Below, piece by piece: positions 23,371 to 35,084 of a DNA stretch of 64,000 nt. The notes below the pieces were generated by a model. The model saw nothing but the letters and a program-made list of their open reading frames with translations. It did not search any database and was not told the DNA's origin. The DNA comes from Typhlomys cinereus (lineage: Eukaryota; Chordata; Mammalia; Rodentia; Platacanthomyidae), in assembly GCA_023101885.1 (NCBI GenBank), contig JALPQD010000409.1, positions 1,700,610 through 1,764,609 of the forward strand, read 5' to 3'. Each line of letters opens with the position of its first letter. Positions within the stretch are counted from its first letter, which is position 1. The position numbers and the translations under genes are program-made.

Positions 23371-24441
23371 CTTTCAAATCTAAAATAAATTATAGTACCT
23401 CTTTCTTTTTTTAACATTTTTATTATTATTTCTGCTCATACAAACTGAGCAGGTACACCGGTTCCCTCCCTTCCTCCTGCTCACCCCGACCCCCCCTCCC
23501 TATCCCCTCACCCCTCCCTCCCTATGCCCCAGTTCCTCCCTCCCCAAACCCCAGAAACCCTTTAATGTGCATGCCAGACTCTCCTTTGGGCCCTCCTCTC
23601 TGATGACGTACAAGGAACCAGTGCATTTCCCTGAAACCTTTCTTGTGTTCCCCTTAAGCATAGGAACACTACTATGGCTGTCAATTCCTTGCCTCCATGG
23701 ATCTTGGTGCCTTTATCAAATGCTAGAATTTGTGGGGTCAATAGTGTGTTTGACATTGCACAAGGCATGCAAAGTCCAATTATGATTGCTTCAGCCCAAA
23801 CTTGTGTGGAGTATCTTGCATATCATTGCTCCTCTCATCCTTGTGCTCTTACAATCTTACCGCCCCCTCTTCCACAAATTTCCCTGAGCTTTCCCTGAGA
23901 GATTAGGCTGGCCTAGTTCTAGGTGGTTGATACAGAGTCTGATTTCTGGATTATGGTTCATTGATTTTTCTTTTGCAGTTTTGCTGCTTCTGCAATGCCC
24001 TTCACTCCATCCTGATGGGTATTGGATGTCACCCCTTGGCCAGAGACAAAAAGCTCTTAAACTAGAGTCTTGTTATGAAAGCCCATTCCAAGGTAGATGT
24101 AATAAAAGTAGGAAACCACAGTGAGGGAGGGTTCAATCACTCATTTTCAAAATGGTTACTTATTTTCTGCCAGACTATATTCCTTCCCCTTCTGGTGAGA
24201 TCGTACAACCTCAGTTGTAAATGATCAGGAACGAAAGTCTGTGAACTTAACCAGATGTCTCATTACTTACTTGCAGTCCTTGATGGAGGCCTAATTTCTC
24301 TGCTGCAACATTGTCCCCTCTCTCCTTGTTTCTGATGTGGCCCTCCTACCCAATCTCTCCTGTTCATAATCCTAGCAATTACTGTAGGTATTATAGAGAT
24401 TTATCTTTGAGTGTCTCTAGGTGGGCTGGGTGCGATTGGTA

Positions 24442-25146
24442 CTAGGAGCCAACTATTAGGGAGTACATATGGTGCTTAATTTTCTGGGTCTGGGATACTT
24501 CATTTAATATAATTGTTTCTAATAACATCCATTTCCCAGCAAATTCCAGTAATTCATCATTTTTGATGGCGGAGTAATACTCCATTGTATAGATATTCCA
24601 CAGTTTCTTTATAAACTCGTCAACTGTTGGACACTTGGGTTGATTCCATGACTTTGCTATTGTAAACAGTGCTGCTATGAACATGGTTGTGCTTCTGCTA
24701 TCGAGGTGAGTTTTTGATGTACGTGGGGTTATTCCCAAAAGTTGAATTGCAGGGTCAAATGGCATTTCAGTCTTTAATTTCTTTAAGAATCTCCAGACGG
24801 CTCGCCTGAGTGTTTGTATGAGCCTGCATTCCCACCAGCAATGTAGGAGAGTTCCCCTCTCTCCACATCCTCTCCAGCATTTGTTGTTGTTTGTATTGTG
24901 GATTTTTGCCATCTTGACCAAGGTGAGATGATATCTCAGGGAAGTTTTGATTTGCATTTCTCGGATGGCTAAGGAAGTGGAACATTTTTTAAGATATTTG
25001 TTGGACATTTCAATTTCATCCCTAGTAAAGTTTCTTTTAAGCTCCAGAGCCCATTTTTTAATTGGGCAATTAGTTTCCTTGGTGTTTAGTTTTCTAAATT
25101 CTTTGTGCACTCCGGATAATAGAGCTCTATCAGATATGTGGTCCAT
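24442..25146 (-). pseudogene. L1 ORF2 C-terminal fragment
   Basis: A 234-codon open frame for the ORF2p C-terminal region. It includes the zinc-knuckle-like Cys/His segment 'CWRGCGERGTLLHCWWEC' (about residues 89-106) and ends with 'KIKHHMYSLIVGS', the usual ORF2 end in these copies. ORF2p supplies endonuclease and reverse transcriptase for target-primed reverse transcription; this C-terminal part binds nucleic acid. The upstream reading frame is lost, so no functional protein is expected. Confidence 0.88.
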
Positions 25147-28059
25147 GGAGATTTTCTCCCATTCTGTGGGTTGCCTTTGAGCTCATGTTACAGTCTCTTT
25201 ATCTGAACAGAAGCTCTTTAATTTCACCAGTTCCCAACTATTGAGAGTTGGTAGCAGTGACTGTGCCATTGGATGTCTGTTTAGGAACAGTTGGCCTAGC
25301 CCGATCAACTCGAGGGAGTTCCCTACCCTTTAACCTTTGGTTTTTATAGTCTCTGGCCTTATATCAGGGTCCTTAATCCATTTAGAATTAAGTCTTGTAC
25401 ATGGTGACAAGTACTGGTCCAATTTTAATCTTCTGCCTGTGGAGATCCAGTTTTGCGAGCACTATTTGTTGTAGATACTTTTTTTTAATGGATTTTTTGG
25501 ACCCCTTTGTCAAAGACCAAATGTCTGTAATTTTGTGGTCTTATATCTGGGTCTTCAACCCTTATCCATTGATCTGTTTGTCTACTTTGGAGCCAGTACC
25601 AGGCTGTTTTTATAACTATGGATTTGTAGTATAGACTAAGTTTGGTATGTTGATACCTACAGCAGTGTTTTTGTTACTCAGGATTGTCTTTGCTATCCTG
25701 GGATCTCTCAGGTATAGGATCATGTCATCTGCAAATACAGATAACTTAACTACTTTCTTGCTGATTTGAATCCCTTTTATGACCCTGTCTTGTCTTATGG
25801 CTTCATCTAAGACTTCAAGTACAATATTGAAAAGAAGTGAGACAGTGGACAGCCTTGTCTAGTTCCTGATCGAAGTGTGAATGCTTAAAGTTTTTCCCCA
25901 TTCAGTATAATCCTTGCTGTTGGCTTGTTGTATACAGCTTTTATTATATTGATAAAGGTTCCTTCCATTCCAACACTCTCTAGGATTTTGATCTTAAAGA
26001 GCTGTTGGATCTTGCCAAAAGCTTTTTTTGCATCTATTGAGAGTATCATGTGGTCTTGAACGTTGGACTGGTTTATATGGTGAATTACGTTTATTGATTT
26101 GCATATGTTGAACCCACCTTTTGTAACTGGGATAAAGCCTACGTGTCCCCATGAATGATCTTTTTGATATGTTTTTGAATCCGATTTGCTAAGACTTTAT
26201 TGAGAATGCTTGCATCTGTGCTCATCAGAGAGATTGGCCTATAGTTTTCTTTTTTAAGTGTGTCTTTATTAGGTTTTGGGATTAAGATGATATTAGCTTC
26301 ATAGAAGGTATTTGGTAGTGTTCCTTCCTTTGCTATTTGGTGGAACAGTTTAAGGAGTATTGGTGTTATTGTCTCCTTAAATGTCTGGTAGAACTCTGCA
26401 CTGAATCTATCTGGTCCAGGACATTTTTTGGTGGGAAGATTTGAGATTACTTCCTCAATTTCCTTTTATGTTATAGGACTATTTAAATAATTCACAACTT
26501 CCTGATTCAATTTAGGTAAGTTGTGTTTACATAGAAATTCACCCATCTCTTTTGTGTTGTCAAACTTCACAGAGTACAAATTTTTGAAATATGATGTTAT
26601 AATTCTCTGGATTTCTTGGTTATCAGTAGTGATAACTCCATTTTCATTTCTAATTTTGTTAATTTGGGCTTTCTCTGTCTTCCTTTGGGTTAATTTGGCT
26701 AGGGGTGTATCAATCTTATTGATTTTTTCAAAAAACCAGGTTTTTGACTGGTTGATTTTCTAAATCATTTTCCTAATCTCGATTTCATATATTTCTCCCC
26801 TTATTTTGCTAATCCCCTCCCTTCTACTGCTTTTGGGATCAGATTGCTCTAGCTGCTTTGTTAAGTTATTTATTTCTGATGTTTCCGTTATTTTGATGTA
26901 GGCTTTAAGAGCTATGAACTTAACTCTTAGAACAGCTTTCATTGTGTCCCAGAGATTTTGGTAAGTTGTATTTTCATTATTGTTCACTTTCAGGAAATCT
27001 TGAATTTCCTTAGTAATTTCTTCCTGAATCCAGTTCTCATTCAGCATCATAGTGTTAAGTTTCCAGGAGTTAGTGTAGTTTCTTTTGCTTGTTGTGTTGT
27101 GGATGTCAAGCTTCAGGCCGTGGTGTTCTGATAAGGTTCAGGCTAGAATTTCAACTTTCCTGTATATGTGGAGATTGGTTTTCTGGCCCAATATATGATC
27201 TATTTTGGAGAAAGTTCCGTGTGCTCCTGAGAAAAATGTGTATTCTTTGGTGCCTGGATGAAAAGTATGATAGATATCTGTAAGGTCCATTTCAGTAAGG
27301 GTTTTATTAAGCTCCAAAGTGTCTTTGTTAAGTTTTTTACATGTAGATCTATCCCATGTTGATAGGGCGGTATTGAAATCCCCAAGAATTATCGTTTGGG
27401 GATTGATTTCTCTCTTTAGACATTATAGGGTTTGCTTAAGGAATGTGAGAGGGGCCGTATTGGGTGCATATATGGCTACCCCTCCCTGTTTTCTATTTCC
27501 ATTAGCTTGTAGAATTGTTGACCGTCTTTTATTTTTAGGACATGCCTTCCTTTTGTGGTGAGATGGGTTTCCTTCAGGCAGCAGATTGATGGATTGTGAT
27601 TTTTAATCCAAATTTGTGATCTGTGTCTCTTGATCAATGAATTCATTCCATTAACATTTAATGTTGTAATTAAGAAACTATTTTTAATTCCAGACATTTA
27701 TTATGTTTAGTAGTTTTTATAAGTATATTGCTTCACTTTTAATGGTGTTATACTTCCCTTCTGTTCTCCCGGATATGCCTCTTTTTTTCTTCAAACTTGA
27801 GTATCATTTCTAGCATTTTTTGAAGGCCTGGTTTGGTGAACATGTATCCCTTCAAGTTGTCTTTGTGCTGGAACAGTTTTCTTTCTCCCTTGATCATGAC
27901 AGATAGTTTTGCAGGGTATATCAGCCAGGATTGACATTTTTGCTCATTCAATACTTGAAGTATGTCTCTCCAAGCTCTTCTTGCTTTTATTGTTTTAACT
28001 GAGAAGTCATTTGTTATTTTAATAGGTTTACCTTTAGAAGTGACTTGGTTTTATTTCCC

Positions 28060-28790
28060 TTGAGCTCTCTTCACTATTTCTTTATCTTGAATGTGGTGTG
28101 TGTTAACTATCATTTGCCGTGGCGAGCTTCTATTTTCATCATATCTGTTTGGGGTGCAGAATGCCTCTTGTATAGGTATAGGCCTCTCTTTTTTTAGATG
28201 AGGAAAGTTTTCCTTGATGATCGTTTGAAAAATTTCCTCAGGTGTGGTTTTTTGAGATTCTTGCACTGGTATTCCATGAATACGCATGTTAGGTTCTTCA
28301 GGGTGTCCCATATCTCTTGGATATTTCTCTCAAGTATCTTTTTGGCTTTAACAACCTCTTCCATTGAGCTGGTTAATACTTCCACTTTATCTTCAAGGTC
28401 TGAAATTCTGTTTTATGCTTCATTAGTTCTGCTGATAAGACTCTGTGGAGTTCTGGGTTGAAGATAACTTGTCTTTTAGCTCAGTTTTAAACTCTGCTTG
28501 AGTCTGTTTTAACTGCTGTATGCCTGTTTTTGTTTCTTGAACTGTTTTTCTCAACTCCTCCAAGTGTCTGATGTTCCTCTTCAAAGTGATTGATTTGGTT
28601 ATTTAATTCCTCCTGGATTTCCACTTTCATATTATCGAACATGTTAATGATCACGTTTTGAAAGTCATTATCCTGGGTCAGACTTTCTTGGCCATTATCC
28701 ATGGGTTTGTTCTGGTTGGAGTCTAACATCATGCATCATGGGATTAATTCCTTCAGTGGGAGATTTGTTTACTTGAGTGTTGTTTCTCAT
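28060..28790 (-). pseudogene. L1 ORF1 remnant
   Basis: Broken ORF1 (RNA-binding chaperone of the L1 particle). Reading right to left there are the N-terminal segment (frame 28,487-28,732), the coiled coil ending 'EVLTSSMEEVVKAKKILERN' and the RRM start ('MRIHGIPV'). The frame shifts several times between these parts. Confidence 0.85.
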
Positions 28791-28899
28791 GGATTTGCAC
28801 TTTGACTTGGGCATTGTCGTTTTAACTCTTAAGATCTTCTTTCAAATTCTGTGCATTTTTCACTGAACTGAATAATTTGGCCTGGGGTTCTGGGGGTGG

Positions 28900-29110
28900 G
28901 TGGCGACTGAGCTTACCTAGGTCTCAGTGAGTCCCAGCTGGACCGTGCCTCCCGGGCTGCGGAGTGGGGAAAAGGAGGATGGGGTAGTGGCAGGGCGCTA
29001 TTTAACCTGGGGGAGCTGGGTGGGCCTGGGTGCAGGGGGTCCTCCTCCCCGGCCCTGCGTGGCTCTGCTCCAGCTGGCTGGTGGGAGGAGCTCCAGTACT
29101 TCTTTCTAAA
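28900..29110 (-). promoter_or_regulatory. L1 5' UTR (type II, GC-rich)
   Basis: GC-rich stretch upstream of ORF1 on the minus strand, related to 47,840-48,055 and 20,766-21,060 but unlike the 218-bp type I monomers. It contains 'ccagctggctggtgggagg' and similar motifs shared with those copies. L1 5' UTRs carry the internal RNA polymerase II promoter; activity here is unknown. Confidence 0.65.
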
Positions 29111-29126
29111 AAAAATAAAATACAAT

Positions 29127-31215
29127 AAATAACTGTATCAAGCGTTTTGAAGAGGAACACAACAGACACTTGGAGTAGTTGAGAAAAACAGTTCAAGAAA
29201 CAAATACCTTTATAGAGCAGGTAAAACAGACTCAAACAGAGTTTAAAACTGAACTAAAAGACAACTTATTTTCAACCAATAATTCAACAGAGTTTTATCA
29301 GCAGAACTAACAAAGCAGAAAGTAGAATTTCAGACCTTGAAGACAAAGTGGAAGTATTAACCAGCTCAATGGAAGAGGTTGTTAAAGCCAAAAAGATACT
29401 CAAGAGAAATATTCAAGAGTTATGGAACACCGTGAAGAAGCCTACAATGCATATTGAGGGAACACCAGAGCAAGAATCTCAAAATACCACACCTGAGGAA
29501 ATTTTTCAAACGATCATCAAGGAAAACTTTCCTCATCTAAAAAAAGAGAGGCCCATCCATATACAAGAGGCATTCTGTACCACAAACAGATATGACCAAA
29601 ATAGAAACTTGCCACGGCAAATGATAGTTACAACACTCCACATTCAAGATAAAGAAATGGTGCTGAGAGCTTCAAGGGAAAAAAAAAAAAACAAGTCACT
29701 TTTATAGGTAAACCTATTAAAATAACAAATGACTTCTCAGTCAAAACAGTAAAAGCAAGAAGAGATGGGAGAGACATACTTCAAGTATTGAATGAGCAAA
29801 AATGTCAATCCTGGCTGATATATCCCGCAAAACTATCCATCACAATCGAGGGAGAAAAAAAAATCTTCCAGCACAAAGGCAACTTGAAGTGATACATGTC
29901 CACTAAACCAGACCTTCAAAAAATGCTAGAAATGATACTCAAGCTTCAAGAAACAAACAGACATTTCCAGGAGAATAGAAGGGAAGTATAACACAACTAA
30001 AAGTGAAACAAATACAAAAGCCACTAAACATAATAAATGTCCGTAATTAAAAATTGTTTCTCCATTGTAACACCAAATATTAATGGAATTAACTCACTGA
30101 TCAAGAGACACAGATTACAAATTTGGATTAAAAATCAAAATCCATCAATCTGCTGCCTGCAGGAAACCCATCTCACCACAAAAGATAGGCACATCCTAGA
30201 AATGGAAGGCTGGTCAAAAATTCTACAAGCTAATGGAAGCAGAAAACAGGCAGGGGTAGTCATTATGCTATCAGACATGTTGGACTTCAAACCAAAAAAA
30301 ATCATAAGACACACAGATGGATGCTACATTTTAGTCACAGGTACAATTCACCAGGAAGACTTCACAATACTGAACATATATATACAGCTCCCCCACATTC
30401 ATTAAGGAAACCCTACAATGTCTAAAATGAGAAATCCATCCCAAAATGATAATCCTTGGGGATTTCAACACCACCCTCTCAACATGGGATAGATCGACAC
30501 ATAAAAAAATTAAAAGAGACACTTTGGAGCTTAATCAACCCTTACTGAAATGGACCTTACAGATCTCTATCGAACTTCTCATATACGCACAAAAGAATGC
30601 ACATTTTTCTCAGCAGAACATGGAACTTTCTCCAAAATAGATCACATATTGGGCCAGAAAACCAATCTCCACATATACAGGAAAGTTGAAATTCTAGCCT
30701 GTACCTTATCAGACCATCATGGCCTAAAACTTGACATCCACAACACAACAAACAACAGAAACTACACTAATTCCTGGAAAATTAACACTATGATGCTGAA
30801 TGAGAATTGGATTCAGGAAGAAATTACTAAGGAAATTCAAGATTTCCTGAAAGTGAACGATAATGAAAATACAACTTACCAAAATCTCTGGGACACAATG
30901 AAAGCTGTTCTAAGAGTTAAGTTCATAGCTCTTAATGCCTACATCAAAATAACGGAAACATCAGAAATAAATAACTTAACAATGCAGCTAAAAGCTTTAG
31001 AGACACTAGAACATTCTGATCCCAAAAGCATTAGAAGGGAGGAGATTAGCAAAATAAGGGGAGAAATATCTGAAATCAAGATTAGGGAAATGATTCAGAA
31101 AAATCAACCAGTCAAAAAGCTGGTTTTTTGAAAAAATCAATAAGATTGATACACCCCTAGCCAAATTAACCCAAAGGAAGACAGAGAAAGCCCAAATTAA
31201 CAAAATTAGAAATGA
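29127..31215 (+). mobile_element. L1 fragment: ORF1 to mid ORF2, sense
   Basis: Begins inside ORF1 (coiled coil), includes a 119-codon ORF1 frame (29,348-29,707) with the RRM part, then the ORF2 start (about 30,037) through the endonuclease and into the region before the reverse transcriptase (30,550-31,131, 193 codons). It stops abruptly at about 31,215, where antisense L1 ORF1 begins. It lies head-to-head with the L1 at 23,406-29,110 and is similar enough to be of the same subfamily group. Confidence 0.92.
30037..30405 (+). pseudogene. L1 ORF2 endonuclease domain, N-terminal fragment
   Basis: A 122-codon frame with the apurinic-endonuclease-like N-terminus of ORF2p: 'SIVTPNINGINSLIKRHRL' with the conserved N (residue 14), then 'NPSICCLQETHL' with the catalytic-type QETHL. 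The frame breaks at the 'LPHIH' stop and resumes in another frame near 30,446 ('IILGDFNTTLS', the GDFN motif). Confidence 0.88.
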
Positions 31216-31650
31216 AAAATTTTTGAAACCCTGGTTTGGTAGACATGTAAGCCATCAAGTCGTCTTTGTGCTGGAAAACTCTTCTTTCTCCCTTGATCAT
31301 GATGGATAGTTTTGCTGGGTATATCAGCCTGGGTTAACATTTTTGGTCATTCAATACTTGAAGTATGTCACTCCAAGCTCTTCTCGCTTTTGTTGTTTCT
31401 GTTGAGAAGTTATTTGTTATTTTAATAGGTTGACCTTTAAAAGTGACTAACTTTTTTTCCCTTGAAGCTCTCAGCACCATTTCTTTTTCTTGAATGTGCA
31501 ATGTTTTAGCTATTATTTGCCGTGGTGAGTTTCTATTTTGGTCATATCTGTTTGGGGTGCAGAATGCCTCTTGTATTTGGATGGATCTCTCTTTCTTTAG
31601 ATGAGGGAATTTTTCATTTATGATTAATTGAAAAATTTTCTCAGGTGTGG
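31216..31650 (-). mobile_element. L1 ORF1 C-terminal part, antisense (left of MaLR insertion)
   Basis: Antisense ORF1 C-terminal sequence, ending at the MaLR target site. It continues on the other side of the MaLR at 33,868. The left edge abuts sense L1 ORF2 at about 31,215 across 'aaatgaaaaatttttgaaac'. Confidence 0.92.
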
Positions 31651-32007
31651 TGTCATGGTTTGAAATGTTTCCCCCACAGTCTAATGTGTTTTGCAAGGAC
31701 ATGGCACTTTGAAGGGCGGAGCCTTGCTGGAGGAAGGCAGTCACAAGGCTTGGGTCTTGATGTGGATTAGGCCCACCCTACCTCCAGGAGAAGTCTGCCT
31801 TTGCAGCAAACAGTCTGTAGCTCTTAGCTTCAAAGATGTCTGCGGTGACTTAGCCTCCTCCAGCTTTGGAAAGCCAGCCATGTAAACTCTGCTTTGAGAG
31901 ACTGTACCTTCCCTTTGGAACTGTAAGCTGAATAAACCTCCCTTTCTTCCTTAAGTTGATTGACTTTGGGTGCTGTCTCACAGCAATAGTTAAGAGTACC
32001 TGCTACA
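31651..32007 (+). mobile_element. MaLR 5' LTR
   Basis: 357 bp, TGTCATGG...CTACA termini, AATAAA at 31,931-31,936. Begins immediately after the TGTGG target sequence. Confidence 0.95.
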
Positions 32008-33509
32008 GAAATTGGTACCAGATAGTGAGGTATTGCTATGAGATTAAGAACAGCTGGTACCACAAAGTGAAGTTGTTTGTGAAGCTGAGAGAAGTTGGTA
32101 CTCAGCAGTATGGCCAATGCTGTGATGTGGCTAGTGTGCCTTTGGAACTGTTTGTTGGGAGAAATATGGAGAACTTTGGAACTTTGTGCTGGAAAAGGAT
32201 TTGCGTCTTGGCAGTTGGGCCAAAGAGATCTTTCTTATGAGAGCTCAGAGAAGAGCAATTCTGTGAGAGATGCAGACAGTGGAAGCCCAGCTTGTGATGG
32301 TCCAGAGGGGAACAGAGACTGTGTTTGCAATGGGACGAGTGACACGTGGAGCCATGTGTTGGCTGAGAGTTTTGTGAAGTTTTCCCCTCATCCTGAAAGT
32401 TTGCCGGAAATTAGCTGGAGTGTATTGCGGAAGAAATTTCAAGGCAATGTAGTCTTGACAATGTGATATGGCTACTTTTTTGTTGTCTTCAGAGTTATGA
32501 AAAATAGCAAAGAATCAGGCAGAAAGAAGCAAGAACTATAAGATCCAATGATGAAAAATACAACTGCAAACTTAAAGAGTTGCACCAGTAAGAAGCAGAG
32601 AACAAAATGGCTGTTGAAGAGATTACCTCCATTTGTAAATCAAAACCTGCTCTTAATTTGAATAATAGGAGAGGTCCTAGCTTGAGGGCAAGATCCTCAG
32701 GGAAGGCTCCCACTCAAGAATGTAAATCCTTTCAGAAAACTGGAGCTAAAGGGTGGAGTTCCAAAGCAAGAGTTGGTTTCTCTTACCAAGCAACTGCCCA
32801 GGAGTGAAAGAGATGGTCAACATAGAGAAGCAGCATCAGCTGTGATTCAAGGAGGCCAGTCTTGGCAAAGTCGTCCATGTCGTTCTGGTTTTAGAAGCAT
32901 CAGTGATGCAAGAGGGAGGAGATCACAGAGTCCTCCTCCAAGATTTCAAAAATTGGCAGAATCCAGGCATCATGAGGCAAGAAGCCTGCAGTTTTGAGGA
33001 CCAAGAAGGGCAGTTTGTGCTGTGGAGTTAAAACCTGGTTTGCCACTGAGAAGTAAAGATGTTAGAGATGCCAGAGACAACTTGGGACACCTGCAAGGAG
33101 GGCTGTATACCCCAGGAAGAATCAGCTCAAGAGACCAATGTATTCTACGGGCAGCTGCATTGGAGGGGTAGAACCAAAGCCCTTTGGAACTGAGATGATT
33201 TCAAGGAGAGGCTCACCTGTTGGACTTGGAGCTACAAGATTTGGGGTTTGTCCTGCTGGTTTTCGGTCTTGTTATTGACCAATCTTTACTGGATATGCCC
33301 CCATTTCTTCCTTTTAGAATGGGAATGTTTATTTTGTGTCATTGTATGCTGGAAGTATGTCACATGTCTTTTGATTTTACAGGAGGCTTTTGATTTTGGA
33401 CTTTTGGACTTTTGGGACTGCTGATGTAGTCTATGAAGACTTTTAAAGTTGGGCTGAGTATGGTTTATATAATGAGATGGCAATGATCCTGTCAGAGCCA
33501 GGGGTGGAA
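32008..33509 (+). mobile_element. MaLR internal region
   Basis: Starts with the tRNA-Leu-type primer-binding site and continues with 'tttggaactttgtgctgg' and similar segments typical of MaLR internal sequence. A 123-codon plus-strand frame (32,095-32,466) corresponds to a longer 165-codon frame in the copy at 40,502-40,999, so both descend from one frame of unknown coding status. No gag, protease or polymerase domain is recognised. Confidence 0.9.
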
Positions 33510-33862
33510 TGTCATGGTTTGAAATGTGTCCCCCACATTCTCATGTGTTTGGCAAGTTCATGGCACCTTGAGAGGTGGAGACTTGCTGGAGGAAGGCAGT
33601 CACAAGTGGTGGGCCTTGAGGTGGATTAGTCCCACCATACCTCCAGGAGAAGTCTGCTTTTGCTGCAGTCTGCAGCTCTCAGATTCCAAGATGTCTGTAG
33701 TGACTTATCCTCCTCTACCTTTGGCCAACCAGCCATGCCACCTCTGCTTCGAGAGGCTGTACCTTCCTTCTGGAACCATAAGCTGAATAAACCTCCCTTT
33801 CTCCCTTAAGTTGCTTGACTTTGGGTGCTCTCTCACAGCAATATTTAAGAGTAACTGATACA
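33510..33862 (+). mobile_element. MaLR 3' LTR
   Basis: 353 bp, TGTCATGG...GATACA termini, AATAAA at 33,785-33,790. Followed by the TGTGA copy of the target. Confidence 0.95.
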
Positions 33863-33867
33863 TGTGA

Positions 33868-35084
33868 TATTTTGGGATTCTTGCTCTGGTATTCCATGAA
33901 TGCACATGTTAGGCTTCTTCAGGGTTTCCCATGACTCTTGAATATTCCTCTCAAGTATATTTTTGGCTTTAACAACCTCTTCCATTGAGCTGGTTAATAC
34001 TCCCACTTTGTCTTCAAGATCTGAAATTCTATTTTCTGCCTCGATAGTTCTATTGGTAAGACCCTCTGTTGAGTTCTGGGTTGAGGATAACTTGTCTTTT
34101 AGTTCAATTTTAAACTCTGCCTGAGACTATTTTCACTGCTCTATGGCTATTTTTTTTCTTGAACTGTTTTTCTCAACTCCTCCAGGTGTTTGTTGTGTTC
34201 CTGTTCAAAGTGTTGATGCGGGTATTTAACTCCTCCTGGATTTCCTCTTTCATAGTATTGATCAGGGTAGTGACCATGATTTGAAAGCCATTTCTTGGGC
34301 TTGGCTTTCTTGGCTATTTTCTGTGAGTTTCTTCTGGTTGGAATGTGTCACTATGAGGTTAATTCTTGCAGTGGGAGATTTGTTTTCTTGAGTTCTGTTT
34401 GTCATGGATCTACCCTTTGACTTGGGCATTGTTGTTTTGTTTCTTGAGTCTCTACAGTTTCTATGTGTTTTTGACTGAACTGAGTTAGTTGGTATAACTG
34501 CTCTCTGGCAGTTATTACTAGTGGTTGCCTTGGAGTTGGGTGCATTTGTCTGTTGTTATTGTTATTTCCAAGATGAGGCTATTAGACTGTTAGTACATTG
34601 ATTAAATCAGTTTTAGTAGACGGGGGTGTGTTACTTGGTCTGCTAGCGAGCGAGCCTACATTCACAGCAGGTGGAAGGGGAGGAGGGGTTAAGGATGATA
34701 GGCAGGCTTCACCTGGGACCTGGAGCATGGCCAGTAGTCCACCCAAGCCCTGACTGTTCAGGCTGGATACTGGGAGGGGCTGAGAGGATTGGGTGACCTA
34801 GGTTCTGGTGGGGAGTACCTGGGAAACAGGGTGCCTTACTTGGACCCTGCGAGTGAGCCAGCATGCATTCAGGGCCAAGGGTAGGGGCTAGAGGCTAAGG
34901 ATGATTGGCGGGCTTCACCTGGGACCTTTGGCATGGCCAGTAGTCCACTCAAGCCCTGGGTAACTTTGGCGCCGTTCGGGCTGGATGATGGCAGAGGCTG
35001 GGAGGAGCGGGTGACCTGGGTTCTGGTGGGGAGTACCTGAACGTGTGTTCAGGGCCAGTGGAAGGGAGGGGCCCATTTCTTAAT
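33868..35084 (-). mobile_element. L1 ORF1 and 5' UTR, antisense (type I monomers)
   Basis: Continuation of 31,216-31,650: ORF1 RRM and coiled coil (33,868-34,410), then a 5' linker and two or so 218-bp-type monomers (about 34,640-35,070). ORF1 is broken. Reverse-complemented, 34,010-35,080 matches 17,428-18,518 almost base for base, including the linker with 'caactccaaggcaaccac' and 'ctgccagagagcagttat'. Confidence 0.92.

Larger units (their letters stand above)
23406..29110 (-). mobile_element. near full-length antisense L1 with internal deletions
   Basis: Antisense L1 of about 5.7 kb. In plus coordinates: 3' UTR about 23,406-24,440, ORF2 about 24,440-27,660, ORF1 about 27,740-28,790, 5' UTR about 28,800-29,110. 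Compared with the 41.8-48.1 kb copy it lacks about 0.42 kb of the reverse-transcriptase region at about 25,700 and about 0.11 kb of the endonuclease at about 27,476. The reverse-transcriptase active-site segment near 25,728 still encodes FADD. Stops and frameshifts elsewhere make it dead. Confidence 0.95.
31651..33862 (+). mobile_element. complete ERVL-MaLR element with 5-bp target duplication
   Basis: A 2,212-bp element: 5' LTR 31,651-32,007, internal region 32,008-33,509, 3' LTR 33,510-33,862. It is flanked by TGTGG (31,646-31,650) and TGTGA (33,863-33,867); the unoccupied L1 sequence at other copies (e.g. about 47,202) reads tgtgg once, so the duplication is directly visible. Directly after the 5' LTR is a primer-binding site of the tRNA-Leu type (TTGGTACCAG, from about 32,011). 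A purine-rich tract precedes the 3' LTR. The two LTRs differ at dozens of positions, so the insertion is old. The internal region has only short frames, as is usual for non-autonomous MaLRs. Confidence 0.96.

Noticed and set aside
22878..23417. 179-codon minus-strand frame rich in Pro
   Set aside because: Antisense of the polypurine L1 3' UTR; the lack of stops follows from base composition.
29127..35084. A single L1 with 5' inversion by twin priming
   Set aside because: ORF1 sequence is present on both sides of the switch at 31,215, which one twin-primed copy cannot give.
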